64,000 nt of DNA from Nannochloropsis oceanica. Its lineage: Eukaryota > Sar > Eustigmatophyceae > Eustigmatales > Monodopsidaceae. The position numbers were made by a program, and so were the translations under genes. Below the pieces are notes generated by a model, which saw nothing but the letters and a program-made list of their open reading frames with translations, was not told the origin of the DNA and searched no databases. Positions 32,141-42,892 of this stretch are shown here, piece after piece; the first letter of the stretch is position 1, and each line of letters begins with the position of its first letter. The stretch lies in contig CP038118.1 in NCBI GenBank assembly GCA_004519485.1, forward strand, positions 310,001-374,000, written 5' to 3'.

Positions 32141-32806
32141 ATGCTGCGCCGTCCTCCTACCCGCATTGAGATCAAGCCGGAGGACGTGGAGGAGTTGGAG
32201 GGTAAGTAAAGGAGGATATGAGCGTGGGAATAAGCTGGAGTTTTTTGTGTGCAACCATGTCTGTGTATGTGTGGCACGGTGGACAGTGTGGCGTGACAGC
32301 GCTCTCTCGCGTAACTCCTCCCCGCCCGGCCACCACAGCGAGGGCTTCAAGAAAGCCGAAGAACAGAATCTCAAACGTACTCCCTCTCAAATGTACCCAA
32401 TGCTGCTGTTACTATAATGCGGGTGCTGCAGTGGCCCATCACGGGTGTCAATACCATCCAAACTCACCAACATCACCCTTCACAAACCCCTCTCTTTTCC
32501 GTTCCTCACTTTCTTTCCCCTTCGCTCGTTGGTCGAACAGCCGTCCAACAAAGGCAACGGGAACAAGAACACCACCACCAACAACAACAATTTGCCACTG
32601 CTGCTGCTGCTCGTGTAGCGGGGGGTGTTGGTGTTCCTGTTGCAGGAGTGAGCACTCCGTGCGGCCCCTCGGACACTACCACTAGTACACCGCAGGGACG
32701 CACAGGCGGGGTGGAGGGAGGAGCAAGAGGAGGGGGAGGAGAGGGAGGAGGGAATGGGGCCTACCATACACCCACAGTGGCAGAACGGATTGGCTTGAGA
32801 AGATGA
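32141..32806 (+). CDS. CDC26: APC/C subunit CDC26-like
   Basis: The first exon (32141-32201) encodes MLRRPPTRIEIKPEDVEELE, which matches the CDC26 N-terminus, the part that threads through the CDC27/CDC16 TPR superhelix of the anaphase-promoting complex. The donor is GTAAGT at 32202. Joining to an acceptor ending at 32342 keeps frame to a stop at 32806 and gives about 174 residues, ending TVAERIGLRR, a RIG-type end like other CDC26 proteins. The internal part is Gln/His/Gly-rich. An alternative CACAG acceptor ends at 32338 and a possible donor lies at 32378, so the middle exon structure is uncertain. Longer than typical CDC26 (80-125 residues). Confidence 0.75.
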
Positions 32807-33193
32807 GGGGGAGCGGGGCTTGAGGAAGGAGGAAGGAACAAAGGGAGGGAGGGAAAAAGAGTGGGATGTACATGGACGACGAAGGGATAAGTTAACAAAG
32901 AGGAATGCATCAGAATGCAGGGGACATGTCCCTCAATGAAAGAGGGTAGCGGAGCGATGGTGCTGTGTTCTACAGCTGGACTGCTTCAAACCTCCATTGT
33001 TCATTGTCTCTTTCTATCTGCGTGGATATTCTTCTTGTTTTTACTTTTGTCGATAGGAATCACGAGCAATCGGAGTGGGAGAATCACACGGCTTGAAGCA
33101 CTCTATGCACCCACGATCACCACTTCATGTACTCCTCACTCACACATTCTTTTTTCTCTCCATTTCCCCTTCCCTCCCTTCCTCCCTCCCTCC
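32807..33193. other. Convergent 3' region (CDC26 / Cpn10)
   Basis: 387 bases without a gene. Each gene is followed, in its own sense, by a GGGA-rich tract (plus strand near 32815-32860; minus strand directly below 33194). Confidence 0.5.
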
Positions 33194-33828
33194 CTACTCC
33201 TGGGTGGCCCCGATCCGACTCAACACATCATGACTCCGAATAAACGAAAACTTCCTACCCTCCCACGTCTCATCCCTCGGGCCAATCCCCCACGGTTGCT
33301 TCACCATCGCCACGTCGCCTGCCTTCAAGTTCTGAATCTGGGTCAATACCCCACTCTCTCCCACTAGCCCCGAGCCGATCGACACGATACGCACCATGTG
33401 CAATGGGTCCTGGTCGGTAGAGGGGAGGAAAAGCCCGCCTTGTGTTTGGGTGGGGGGCTCCAGGCGCTCGACGAGCAGGTACTGCCATTCGGCCGCCATA
33501 GATTTGGCCTGTAAAAAGGGGGAAGGTTGGGAGACAGGGAGGGTGAGTGATACATGCTTGCATCACCCGTACAGCCTGCAAAGATGAGCCTTTACACTTT
33601 CTCACATACCTGTTCAGGGAGCGTTCCAATGTACTCGTCATGAGTCATGCCCACAAGCGTGGTGGAATCGTCCACAGCAACCATTTTTAGCGCAGAGGAA
33701 GAGGCCCCGGAGAGCAGGGGGAGGCGAGGGATGAAGGCCGCGGCACGCTCCACCAGCAGGGTCACGATCACCACTACCAGGAGGAACTGCAGGGAGAGGA
33801 CTGGACTTTGGGCGTGTTGGCGCGCCAT
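33194..33828 (-). CDS. Plastid-type co-chaperonin Cpn10 (GroES family)
   Basis: Two exons (33828-33610 and 33508-33194), 177 residues. The leader has a hydrophobic core (FLLVVVIVTLLVERAAA) ending AAA-FIPRLP, a bipartite plastid presequence. Then a 30-residue spacer and the GroES fold: YLLVERLEPPTQTQGGLFLP, VRIVSIGSGLV, LKAGDVAMVK and FSFIRSHDVLSRI. Cpn10 caps the Cpn60 chaperonin during protein folding; here that would be in the plastid stroma. The mobile loop is TQTQGGLFLP, close to the family's usual glycine-rich loop ending in hydrophobics. Only one GroES unit is present, unlike plant Cpn20. Confidence 0.9.
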
Positions 33829-34178
33829 TCTTGCTGTGGGTTGGATGTAGGGTTGGCGGATGGCACGTGGGGGTACGTTTCAGTATCTGTGCTCGATTTT
33901 CTCGAAGGCCAAGGGTCGGGTTGGAGGGGAGGCCGGTGATCGTACATGCTGACAAGTCTTGGCTTTGGAGCAGAATATCAGCTGCAAGATGACGAAGAGG
34001 ATAAAAGTTGCCCGCTTCCGTGGTTTTGCGGGGGCCTAGTCATGCGATGAGACGACAAGCAGTGGCAAGCACCACCATGTTCAACGCACATCATCATTCC
34101 CCTCCTCCTCCCAAACTCTTTGACTCAAACTTGCTCGACACACACGCCATACCTCCTCACCACACGACACATACAGCC
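33829..34178. promoter_or_regulatory. Head-to-head intergenic region (Cpn10 / poly-Ser protein)
   Basis: 350 bases between the two chosen starts, both belonging to plastid-type proteins. An in-frame ATG of the plus gene at 34008 lies within it. Confidence 0.4.
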
Positions 34179-36551
34179 ATGCGGGGGTGCTGGACAACAA
34201 TGCTGAGCTTCCGCCTCCTCATTCTCTGTTGGGGCTGCTCCTGTTTCCAGGCTTACATCGCACTCCCACGCGTTCGTCTCCCAAGCATCCCCTCCTCCTC
34301 CTCCTCCTCCTCCTCCTCCTCCTCCTCCTCCTCCTCCTCCTCCTCCTCCTCCTCCTCCTCCTCCTCCTCCTCCTCCTCCTCCTCCTCCTCCTCCTCCTCC
34401 TCCTCCTCCTCCTCCTCCTCCTCCTCCTCCTCCTCCTCCCTCCTTCGTCTGTACTCCACATCACAACCACCACAATCACAACCATCACCACCAATACCAC
34501 CACTCCCATCATATAATCATCGCAACCTTTTCGATCCCCGTCGTCTGAAGGAAGCATTCACGGCGCTGAGAGAAACAGGCGCATCAGGCTTGCTGGCCTA
34601 TGGCATGCTTAACTGCCTGTGGTACACCTTGGCCGTGTCCATCGTCTGGTGGCATACCAGTGGAGGGACCATCACCGCTGCCTCCTGCTCCCTAGCAACA
34701 GCAACAGCAGTCAAAGTAGGAGGAGAAGCGAGCCTAAGAGCCACATTTCGTCGTTTTCTCAAGGTCGTGGCGATTGCATGGGCGGGGTCACAGGTGACCA
34801 AACCCTTACGCGTAGCGGGCGCGGTAATGTTGGCCCCAGTAGCTTCTCGCCTGATGGAGTGGACGCAGCGACGGTTGGGGTTGAAGAAAAAGGGAGACGC
34901 CCTGCCGGTCTTGGTGGGGGGCTTGGTGGGGTTGACGCTCGTGGTCTTTGGAGGACTGATCCTGCAGGGGACGGTCAGCGCGGTGCTTGGACCGTGTTGG
35001 AGGAACAGTGCGACGATGATGGGAAGGAGCTGCAGTGGCAGTCGTGGAGTGGAAGCGGCGGCGGTTTTGTGTCGTGGCGGTTTTTGTGGTGGGGAAAGGG
35101 GAACGGCATTTGCACTGTCTTGGATGAGGCCCACACGGGTGGCGCTAGTAGGAGCCTTGATCAGCGTAGGAATAATCGCTCGCTCTTCGACTCTCTTCTT
35201 GTCGTCCTCCTCCTCAACCATAACCAAGTATGCTTCCCTTCCTCCCTCCTCCTCGTCCTCCTCTTCTTCGTCGTCCTACTCCTTGTCCACCACCACCACC
35301 ACCACCCCCTCCTCCGCTTCCCCCGTCAAGAAGCCCCTCCGTCGCAAACGGCGACAACGCCTCGCCAAGCGTCGACGCGCCCGTGACCGTGCCCGGTCCT
35401 CCTCCTCCTCCTCCCCCTCCTCTTTTTCCACCACGCCTTCGTCCACCTCCACCTCCACTTCCAGCAGCAGCAGCAGCAGCGGCGACGGAAGAGCTGTACG
35501 GCGACCCAAAAACCAATACTTGCCCCCCAACCCCAATGTCCACGGGTGGGACCAGCACCCTAGCTACCTGAGGGGGAAGTGGAATTTGGTGGAGCTGAAT
35601 TTCACTGCTGCTGCTCCTGCTGCTGTTGTTGCTGCTGCTGCTCCTGCTGCGGTTGCGGCTGTTGGTAGTGCTATTGCTGACAGTGTTGATGCTGATGGTG
35701 CTGGCTATTCTACTACAGTTAGCGCTGCTGCTACAGCTGTTGCTGCCCTTTATACCCCCTCCTTCCTCCCTCCCTCCCTCCCCCCCTCCCTCCTCACCGA
35801 GCTCCAAGTCGGATGTAAGGCCGTGGTCATGAAGGGGAAGTCAATTCTTCTACTGAGAGAAGGGCAGGGAAGCCTCTCGCCCCTTGGCTGGGAGTTCACG
35901 CCGGCCAACCGGAGGATGGTGTTTGAGATTGCCTCTTCCTCCCCCGCTTCCTACTCCGATGGGCGAGGCACCGAAGGCACGATGGAGGAGGAGGGAGGAC
36001 AGGAAGGGAAAGGGGAGGGAGGGTGGGAGGGCGAGGAGGAAGAGGAGGGGGAAGGCGGTGTGGTATGGCGCTTCAGTGGTGAGGTCCGCCGGAAACCCAA
36101 GCACTGGTGCCACGTCACAGGGACCGTCCGCGTTCGCCCTTCCTCCCTCCCTTCCTCCCTCCCTTCCTCCCCTCCATCCGAAGAGCAAGGAGAAAAGAGG
36201 CCACAAACCTCGTCTCCAGAAAAAGAAGGAACAGAGGGGGGAGGGAGGGAGGAGGGGAAGGATGCAGCCACTGCTCGTCGTCGGCCTCGGCGTGCCATCC
36301 CCTCCTCCAGCCCCGCGTGGCCCGTCATTGCCGCCTTCAAACTTGAGAAGGAGATGACGCCTTATCAGCCGCTGAGTAAATGGGAGAAACTGTTGGTGTG
36401 GGCGCGTCTGGAGGCACCTCGGTTTGCGAATACCAAGGCGGGGAGGAAGGCCGAGCACTACCTGAAGAGGGAGGGCCGGGAAGAGGGAGCGGAAGAGGAA
36501 TGGAATGCTCAGGCACTCAAATATAAGATGTGGAGATATTTCGATTCGTAA
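34179..36551 (+). CDS. Plastid-type membrane protein with long poly-Ser tract
   Basis: Single open frame, 790 residues from this start. The start was chosen because it gives a signal peptide (MLSFRLLILCWGCSC-FQAY) with the plastid-type aromatic. About 50 consecutive Ser follow, then a membrane domain (LLAYGMLNCLWYTLAVSIVW; FLKVVAIAWAGSQVTKP; LPVLVGGLVGLTLVVFGGL) of a kind also found in cyanobacterial and plant plastid proteins of unknown function. The second half is low complexity around conserved-looking islands: HPSYLRGKWNLVELNF, GCKAVVMKGKSILLLREGQG and VWRFSGEVRRKPKHWCHVTG. A second signal-like start at about 35126 (MRPTRVALVGALISVGIIA) raises the possibility that two genes are merged here. 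Function unknown. Confidence 0.65.
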   Translation: MRGCWTTMLSFRLLILCWGCSCFQAYIALPRVRLPSIPSSSSSSSSSSSSSSSSSSSSSSSSSSSSSSSSSSSSSSSSSSSSSSSSSLLRLYSTSQPPQSQPSPPIPPLPSYNHRNLFDPRRLKEAFTALRETGASGLLAYGMLNCLWYTLAVSIVWWHTSGGTITAASCSLATATAVKVGGEASLRATFRRFLKVVAIAWAGSQVTKPLRVAGAVMLAPVASRLMEWTQRRLGLKKKGDALPVLVGGLVGLTLVVFGGLILQGTVSAVLGPCWRNSATMMGRSCSGSRGVEAAAVLCRGGFCGGERGTAFALSWMRPTRVALVGALISVGIIARSSTLFLSSSSSTITKYASLPPSSSSSSSSSSYSLSTTTTTTPSSASPVKKPLRRKRRQRLAKRRRARDRARSSSSSSPSSFSTTPSSTSTSTSSSSSSSGDGRAVRRPKNQYLPPNPNVHGWDQHPSYLRGKWNLVELNFTAAAPAAVVAAAAPAAVAAVGSAIADSVDADGAGYSTTVSAAATAVAALYTPSFLPPSLPPSLLTELQVGCKAVVMKGKSILLLREGQGSLSPLGWEFTPANRRMVFEIASSSPASYSDGRGTEGTMEEEGGQEGKGEGGWEGEEEEEGEGGVVWRFSGEVRRKPKHWCHVTGTVRVRPSSLPSSLPSSPPSEEQGEKRPQTSSPEKEGTEGGGREEGKDAATARRRPRRAIPSSSPAWPVIAAFKLEKEMTPYQPLSKWEKLLVWARLEAPRFANTKAGRKAEHYLKREGREEGAEEEWNAQALKYKMWRYFDS
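34289..34439. repeat. (TCC)n trinucleotide microsatellite
   Basis: About 50 uninterrupted TCC units, encoding poly-Ser in the plus-strand gene. It is the longest perfect microsatellite seen in the window. Confidence 0.97.
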
Positions 36552-37154
36552 CGCGAGGACTTGGAAATCGACTCGTTTCTTACCCACCTCTGAATAGAGT
36601 ATGGGAGAGGGGATAGGGGTGGGCTGGATTGGCCTTACCTGATTTGCGTTTTGGAATTATCAAGGCGGGGAAAAAGCGAGGAAGGTAACGGAGGAAGGAG
36701 GAGGGAGGGAGGAAAGGAATGAAGGATATATGGGGCACACAAGCTCTCATATGTGAAACCTGGATGTAATATACTGGAGGTAAGCCTCGTGTTTCTGCAC
36801 GGGCCGGGCTGGTATGTATGACTAAGCGAAAATGAAATGAAAGAATGAACCCTATAAGGGAAAGCGAAAAATTGCTAGAACAGAATATCCTTGAGATGCG
36901 TCAACAAGATAAGAGGGCTACAGAATGACACTAGTCGTGAGGCCCCGGCTCTGGCTCTCTCGAAATGGCAGACAAAGCAACGAAGGATACCCAGCACTGG
37001 GTCCTGCAAAGCAGCTGCTTCTTCTGTCTCCCCTATTTCTTTTGATTGATAAGAGGATGAACAACCAGAGACAGATTTGATTCCTCCACCTTCCTCTCCC
37101 GCCTTCCCCATCCTCCCCCTCTCCCTCCTTCTCTATCCACACACTGCCCCGCGC
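36552..37154. other. Convergent 3' region (poly-Ser protein / proteasome)
   Basis: About 600 bases, AT-richer in the middle, with a GGGA-rich tract near 36685-36715. No gene recognised. Confidence 0.5.
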
Positions 37155-38482
37155 CTAGGGTCCGTAAGGTAGCTTGTCGCCTGTGAGACACAACGACATA
37201 AAGAACGAAAAGTCGTGTCAATAATTGTGATCCTTCTCTAGCTTTCTCGCTCTCCACGTACCCATACACATACACGCCCTCCCTCCCTCCCTCCATCCCT
37301 ACCCGGAATAAACTCCCGCGCGACTCCCGACTTGTCGATGGTCACCATGCGAATCACACCACCCGAGGAACCATCACGGGCCATGGCGTGAGAGATGGCT
37401 GAGGGGGGAGAGGAAAGGAGGGAGAGAGGGGGGGGCGAGTGAACGCGTTAGGGGAGTGGGCGAGGGAGGGAGGAAGGGAGGGGGGGAGGGAGGAGAGGAC
37501 TTACCTTTCTTGACGAAGGCCTGGCACTCCTCTCGCGTCATTTGTTCCTTGAAGGCCTCGTCTACGTGCCCGTAAATATAGGTCGAACCCGAGCCTACCG
37601 GAAGAGAAAGGTGGAGAAAGGTGTGAGTAGGAGGAGAAAATGTCCGTAAAAGCACCTTGCCCCATCCATGCCTGCTCTCCCATGCATCTCCTGTCCCGCC
37701 CTCCTTCCCTCCCTGCCCCCCTCCACCCACCGCCAATCGAGAATTTCTGCCGTTGCAAAGTGCCGCCCAGGGTGACCGTGTACACCTGCCCGCCGTCCTT
37801 CGGGTCCCAACCACCGATGATCACGCCGGCTGGCAGGGAAGGGAGGGAGGGAGGGAGGGAGGGAGGGAGGGAGGAGGAAACGCAGGGAGATATGTGGGTT
37901 AAAAGTCAGGTGTCAATAGAGCTCGCTTTTCTTCCCCTGCCTCAAGACATTAAAATGCGTGCTTACACATTATTCTATACCAGTCGGTTTCGAACCATTC
38001 CCCTTCGTCCTCCCTCCCTCTCTCCCTCACCCATCAAATTATCCTTGTTCCGGTAGATCATAGTGGACATCAGCTTTGCCGCCGTGGAAACAGCCGGGGC
38101 CCGTCCCAAATCGATCGAATGCGAGGCCAAGAAATAACGCACGTAATCAGATAAGGCTTGCGTGTCGGCGGCAGACCCCGAGCGGCAGCAGTAGATGTGA
38201 TGGTGCAACGCCGTGAGCTTGTCACTGACACGGTTGGCCACGTAGGTCCCCGTGGAGGTACGCGAGTCGGCACCCAGGACTACACCGCCGTCGAACTCTA
38301 CGGCCATGATGGTGGTCTTGGTGGTGGGGTGAAAGGGGAGGAGAGGGAGGGAGGGAGGGGGTGAGGAGGCCAGGAAGGCGGAGGAGAGGATTGCAAAGTG
38401 ACAAGCCCAAACTTACGCCCGTCGCGACTTCCCCAGGCTTGAGCCGCATCGACTGCTCCAGACCCTGGCTTGGCATCGCCAT
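37155..38482 (-). CDS. 20S proteasome subunit beta-1 (caspase-like)
   Basis: Six exons (38482-38417, 38316-38031, 37829-37731, 37594-37505, 37398-37303, 37180-37155), every junction in frame, giving 220 residues: 22 of propeptide and 198 mature. The mature chain starts [20 protein letters not shown]. Thr1, Asp17 and Lys33 of the N-terminal nucleophile site are present, and Arg45 in [11 protein letters not shown] is the residue tied to cleavage after acidic residues, so this is beta-1 (PSMB6/Pre3). Later blocks [29 protein letters not shown] and [12 protein letters not shown] also fit, and the C-terminus is GDKLPYGP. The first intron lies exactly at the Gly/Thr1 autocleavage site. Confidence 0.97.
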
Positions 38483-39139
38483 GGCTTGTTGCTGGTGGGG
38501 TGGGCTGTCTGCGGTGTATGTGTGGTGGGATGATGAGAAGAGGAATTCAGCAGCGAAGCATACAAGACAGTGGAAGCAAGATCAGGAGAGAAGGGCAAAA
38601 AGCCAGTCCTAACAGCGGCTTTGAGGGCTACACGTTGAATCCGTTGTAGACGTGCATGTCGGTGTGTCTGCCGGGCAGCTTGGGTATGTTTGAGGCGTGC
38701 ATTGGGATGGCAAAAGGAGGGCAGCGAAGACGAAGAATCGAGGCCGTCATCGGACACAGCGAGTGTCCGCGAGCAGGTGCTACGGCTTCTATCAGGAGCG
38801 GCTATACATCCAATTCTACCACTACCTCAGCTCATCCATAAATGTAGCCACGCTGACACCAGCACGAGGACGAAAAGGGTGAGGAGGAGATGGAGAACAC
38901 CATACTGCCAAAGCCACATATTGTTGTCGTAGCATGCGCATCCAAAAACGAATTAACCAAGCCAATGGCCCCAACAGATCGCCTCTCCTGCGGGGTCGAG
39001 GGAGCCTCTTCCATGACCACCATTAATATCACGCCTTGCCTTGGTTAATAATACACACATTAATTACGCCTCCTCCATTCTTCCCTATTCGACAGGCCTT
39101 GTCAGCCGCCCTCTCTCTCATCCTGCTTGGCCAAGCATC
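38483..39139. promoter_or_regulatory. Head-to-head intergenic region (beta-1 / membrane protein)
   Basis: 657 bases between divergent starts with no coding frame of note. The plus-strand gene could start as early as 39041. Confidence 0.4.
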
Positions 39140-40744
39140 ATGTTGGAACCTCGGACTTCCCCAACAAGGAGAAGACCCAAACGACCACGCCCCCTCACCT
39201 GCGCACTCTCCACAGCCGCCGCCGCCGCTGCGGCCGCCAGCCTTCTCTTTTCCTTCTCTCCCTCTTGTTTCATTGTCGTACAAGCCCATCCTTCTCCTTC
39301 TTCATCATCGTCAGGGAGCAGCATCAGCGGCAACCAATGGCCATACCAAGATGGTTCTTCCCCCTATTCCTCCGGCCGTCCCTATGAGCAGCCACCACCC
39401 TCCGCACCACCTGGTGGTGGATATGCGCCCTATGACTTCGATGGTAGTGACGACATCCCTCCTCCGCCTGCAGCACCAGGAGGCCGACGTCGCCCCTCCT
39501 CGTCTTCGTCCTTACCTGTCCCTCCCGGCGGGAGGAGTGCGGCGCGACGAGGCGCAACAGGAGCCTTTGGGGCAGCAGGAGGGCGGCCACCGGTGCGTGG
39601 ATATGGGTTCAATGATGAGTATTATGTAGATGAGGGGGAGGGAGGGATGGAGGAAGAGGAGCTAGATGGAGGAGGAGCTGCAGCAGCCTTGGATCCAGTG
39701 GAGTTGTATTGCACTCGATTCGCAGGGAAGCTGGCCGTGACGCTGGCAGCGGGAGTGGTGGGGTCTGGGATGGGCCTTGCTTTGAGCGCGTCGGCTTTCC
39801 ATCGACCGGGGACGTTTGCTTTGGGTGGGTTAGGATTAGGAGTGTTTTTATCTTTATTAAAAAACGATTTTGGGGATCTGTTTCGGGCGTTGGGCTTGTT
39901 ACTGATATATCTGTTGGAGAGGCAGAGGCAGGTGGGACAAGCCTACTCGGCCTTGGGGCAGCTGAGACCAATGGTGCGCTTGGCGCCACGACGGCCGTTT
40001 CCGCCGGTGGAGAATCCGTGGGCGTATGTCCGTGCGTCGCCCAGGTAGGAAGGGAGGGCGGGGAGGAGGTTGGGAGGGAGGGAGGGAGCATGGATTGGAT
40101 GAGATTGTATTTTACTGCTTCTAAATCGCTTATTTCCCCATCGCTTCCTCTCTCTCTCTCCCTTGCTCTGGAACAGCGACATTGAGTTCAGCATGACCAA
40201 GACCCTGGTGGCTGTCGTCTTTGTCGGAGCTCTCTACGGATACCTCCTGGCGAGTGCCATCTCCCTCTTCTTCCTGCCGGCCTGGTTGCTGGCACTGATT
40301 GGTGGGGGGATAGGTGGGTACACGGCCACACTGCGGGACGGGAGGGGGGACATGGTCAGGTGCTTGGGAATGAAATTGGTGGCCTTTTTTGGATTAATTA
40401 AAGCGGTGGAGGAGGAGTTGAGCGTCTGGCTGAAGCTTGGGAAGGTGTGTCACATCTCGTATGGGCACGCTGCCAAATTTGATGAAAGGTGGAAGGTTAG
40501 GGAAAATTTGTGGAAGGTAGGTGGGTGGGTGAGTGGGAAGCTGACCAAAGAAGCGGAGAGAGTGAGGGGGGACCGTATGGAGGGGGAGGGAGGGAGGGAG
40601 GGAGGGAGAGAAGGAGGGGGAGGGTTTGGAGGGTACCCGGGAGGAAGATTTGAGCAGCCGACATATGGTGGGGAAGAACGATGGCAAGGAGGAGGAAGGG
40701 CGGGAGCGAGGCCGCCTGTGAATTCGTCGTGGGGGCAGCGATGA
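39140..40744 (+). CDS. Multi-pass membrane protein, unknown
   Basis: Two exons (39140-40044 and 40177-40744) joining to 490 residues. A basic Pro-rich start and hydrophobic segment ([17 protein letters not shown]) suggest a signal anchor or peptide. A disordered Pro/Gly/Ser region to about residue 180 follows. Then come membrane helices (KLAVTLAAGVVGSGMGLAL; FALGGLGLGVFLSLL; LFRALGLLLIYLLE) and, across the intron, TLVAVVFVGALYGYLLAS and FFLPAWLLALIGGGIGG. The C-terminus is charged then Gly-rich. Glycine-rich helices suggest tight packing or oligomers. Family not recognised. Confidence 0.75.
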
Positions 40745-41284
40745 GGAGGAGGGGAAGTGGTTTTACAAAGGAATATTACAATAGAGTAATGGTAAACACA
40801 GGAAGTAACGGTAACTGGAGGAGAGCGAAGGGAGAAGAGATATTCTATGATTATTTTTATGATGCTTTTCCTCATCTGTTATTTCTCCTATTCTTTCTTC
40901 TCTTTCTCCTTTTCTGGCTTCTCTGAGAATGCACGTTACTCGTTCCTTTGCCGCGTCGGGGCTTGCATATCAACACCCAATTGCTTTGTTAAATCTCTTC
41001 TAAATTTACCAATGGATCTCCAGATTCACTTGTGCTCTATCTCACGCTCGCCCTCACCCCATAAATTTTCGGGATTGTGTTACAAAGAAGTGATTCTCGC
41101 TCTTTCTCCGCGCTGGACACCTCATGTGTAAATGCTGCATGCATCAATCAATACCTACCTCCTCCCCTCCTTCCCGACATCCTGCTCTCCAACATGGAAC
41201 CAACCGCCGGCCATGTGATTCTATCCGAGGGAGCAAAACAAGGAACTAAGAAGGTGCCCCCCCTCCACTCATATTTCTTCTTCT
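40745..41284. other. Convergent 3' region
   Basis: 540 bases between the membrane protein and LCB1, AT-rich with T-rich runs near 40850-40920. No gene recognised. Confidence 0.5.
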
Positions 41285-42892
41285 TCAGCCCCTCGACTGC
41301 TTCCTCTTCTTCAACGCCGCGCCAACCACCTTTCTGATGACGTTCACCGCCCCTTGTAACTCCGCCTGACTATGCGCCGCCGACACCGTCAACCTCAACG
41401 ATGGCAGCGCCAAAGCTACTCCTCCTCCTGCTCTTTCCCCTCCCCTCCCTCCTTCCCTCTCTTCCACCAAACAAGTCACCTTGCTAGTGACAACCGCATA
41501 CCCCCCTGCCACGCAACCCCGCGATACCTCCCTCAATATCTCCTGCTCATACTTCCTCCCTCCCCAGCCTCCCTCCTGCGTCAAGCCCACATGTAAAATC
41601 GGTGAAACCTCCTCACTCCTCACCTCCAATCCCGGAATCTTTCTCAAGTTCCGACTTAAAAAACTCGCATTTTCTTGTAACTTGGCCACCAACCCCGGTT
41701 CCTTCTCCAGCAGCTCTAATGCCGCGATTGCGGCGGACGAAGTGAACGGAGGAGCAGAAGCCGAGTAACAATACCCTGCTCCAGATAATCTTTGGTGATC
41801 CACCACCTCATGCGTCCCCACACACATGCCACCCACTGAGCCCAGGGCATGCGAAATTGAAACACTCATAATATCGATCTCTCCCAAGTCCACCCCCCAG
41901 TGCTCTGCAACCCCCCTCCCCCCTTTCCCGAAACAACCAAACGAGAATGTCTGATCCAAATATAGTCGGTAACAAAACTCCTTCTTCAACGCCACCAACG
42001 CGGGCAGCGGGCACAGGTCTCCGTAGTTCTTGTACAACCCCTCCACCACCACAAACCGCCGTTGCTCCAGCACGTTTCTCCCCAACCTCGCATCCTCCCG
42101 CGCCACTCCCTCCAACACCCGTTTCAAATCCTCCATGTCATTGTGCCGAAACCATCTCACTTGCGCCCTACTCAAGTTAATCGCCGTCTGGATCGGCTCG
42201 TACACCCCATCATCTACCACCAGCAAATCTCCTTTCTTCGCAAACGCCGGCAAGGTCGAGCTCACACTGCTCGCCGCATCCGAGTACGAAATGGCTTCCT
42301 CTGCACCCATAAACTTTGCCATAGCTTGCTCCGCTCCTACATGCACATCAATGGAGCCATAAAACCCGCGGGGTCCACATGAACCACACCCGTACTTATT
42401 CAGCGCCGCGCGTGCTGCATCCTTCACCTCGGGACGACCGGCTAGGCCGAGGAAATCAAAGGAAGCAAGATTAAGAAGGATTTTCTCTTTAACCACGACG
42501 CGGGTACCTTGCATTTCTTCGATGACCAGTGCTTCTTCGTCTTCGCCGTCCCATGAAGGGTCAGTTGCAGGGACAAGCGGCTCGGGCTTCCATTCCTTGA
42601 CGAGCAGGTCGATTTCCTGCTCCGTCAAAAAAGTTTCATCCTTGGCCGGATCTTCCGTCTTGCGGAGAAATATCAACCATATAATAAACAGTATCAGTGT
42701 TGTCTCCACGACAACGTGCCCCGGCGAATGCTCCACGAGATTGAGCCACCATTTTTGGTAGCGGGCGGGGGCGGCTAAGACCCATTCCTTAAAGCCGTCT
42801 TGGGTAAGTTCCCTCCAAAATTGGCGCAGCACCTGGTGGGCAACCACAGTAAGATCCAGGAAGGAGTCCCCCAGCGTCGTGTCCCCAGCCAT
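41285..42892 (-). CDS. Serine palmitoyltransferase subunit 1 (LCB1)
   Basis: One open frame; the chosen start gives MAGDTTLGDSFLDL and 535 residues (animal SPTLC1 473). One N-terminal membrane helix (VVETTLILFIIWLIFL) anchors it to the ER. The alpha-oxoamine synthase fold follows: NLASFDFLGLAG, YGCGSCGPRGFYGSIDVH (the conserved Cys that is mutated in human neuropathy sits in this block), EAISYSDAASSVSSTLPAF and VVEGLYKNYGDLCPLPAL. At the pyridoxal-phosphate Lys position the sequence is SVSISHALGSVGG, with His in place of Lys. That is the mark of the non-catalytic LCB1 chain, which pairs with LCB2 to make 3-ketosphinganine. The frame stays open upstream to 43144. Confidence 0.95.
   Translation of the reverse strand: MAGDTTLGDSFLDLTVVAHQVLRQFWRELTQDGFKEWVLAAPARYQKWWLNLVEHSPGHVVVETTLILFIIWLIFLRKTEDPAKDETFLTEQEIDLLVKEWKPEPLVPATDPSWDGEDEEALVIEEMQGTRVVVKEKILLNLASFDFLGLAGRPEVKDAARAALNKYGCGSCGPRGFYGSIDVHVGAEQAMAKFMGAEEAISYSDAASSVSSTLPAFAKKGDLLVVDDGVYEPIQTAINLSRAQVRWFRHNDMEDLKRVLEGVAREDARLGRNVLEQRRFVVVEGLYKNYGDLCPLPALVALKKEFCYRLYLDQTFSFGCFGKGGRGVAEHWGVDLGEIDIMSVSISHALGSVGGMCVGTHEVVDHQRLSGAGYCYSASAPPFTSSAAIAALELLEKEPGLVAKLQENASFLSRNLRKIPGLEVRSEEVSPILHVGLTQEGGWGGRKYEQEILREVSRGCVAGGYAVVTSKVTCLVEEREGGRGGERAGGGVALALPSLRLTVSAAHSQAELQGAVNVIRKVVGAALKKRKQSRG

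Noticed and set aside
34219-34557. Poly-Arg, poly-Glu and poly-Leu frames over the TCC repeat
   Set aside because: All are other-frame readings of one microsatellite inside a real gene.
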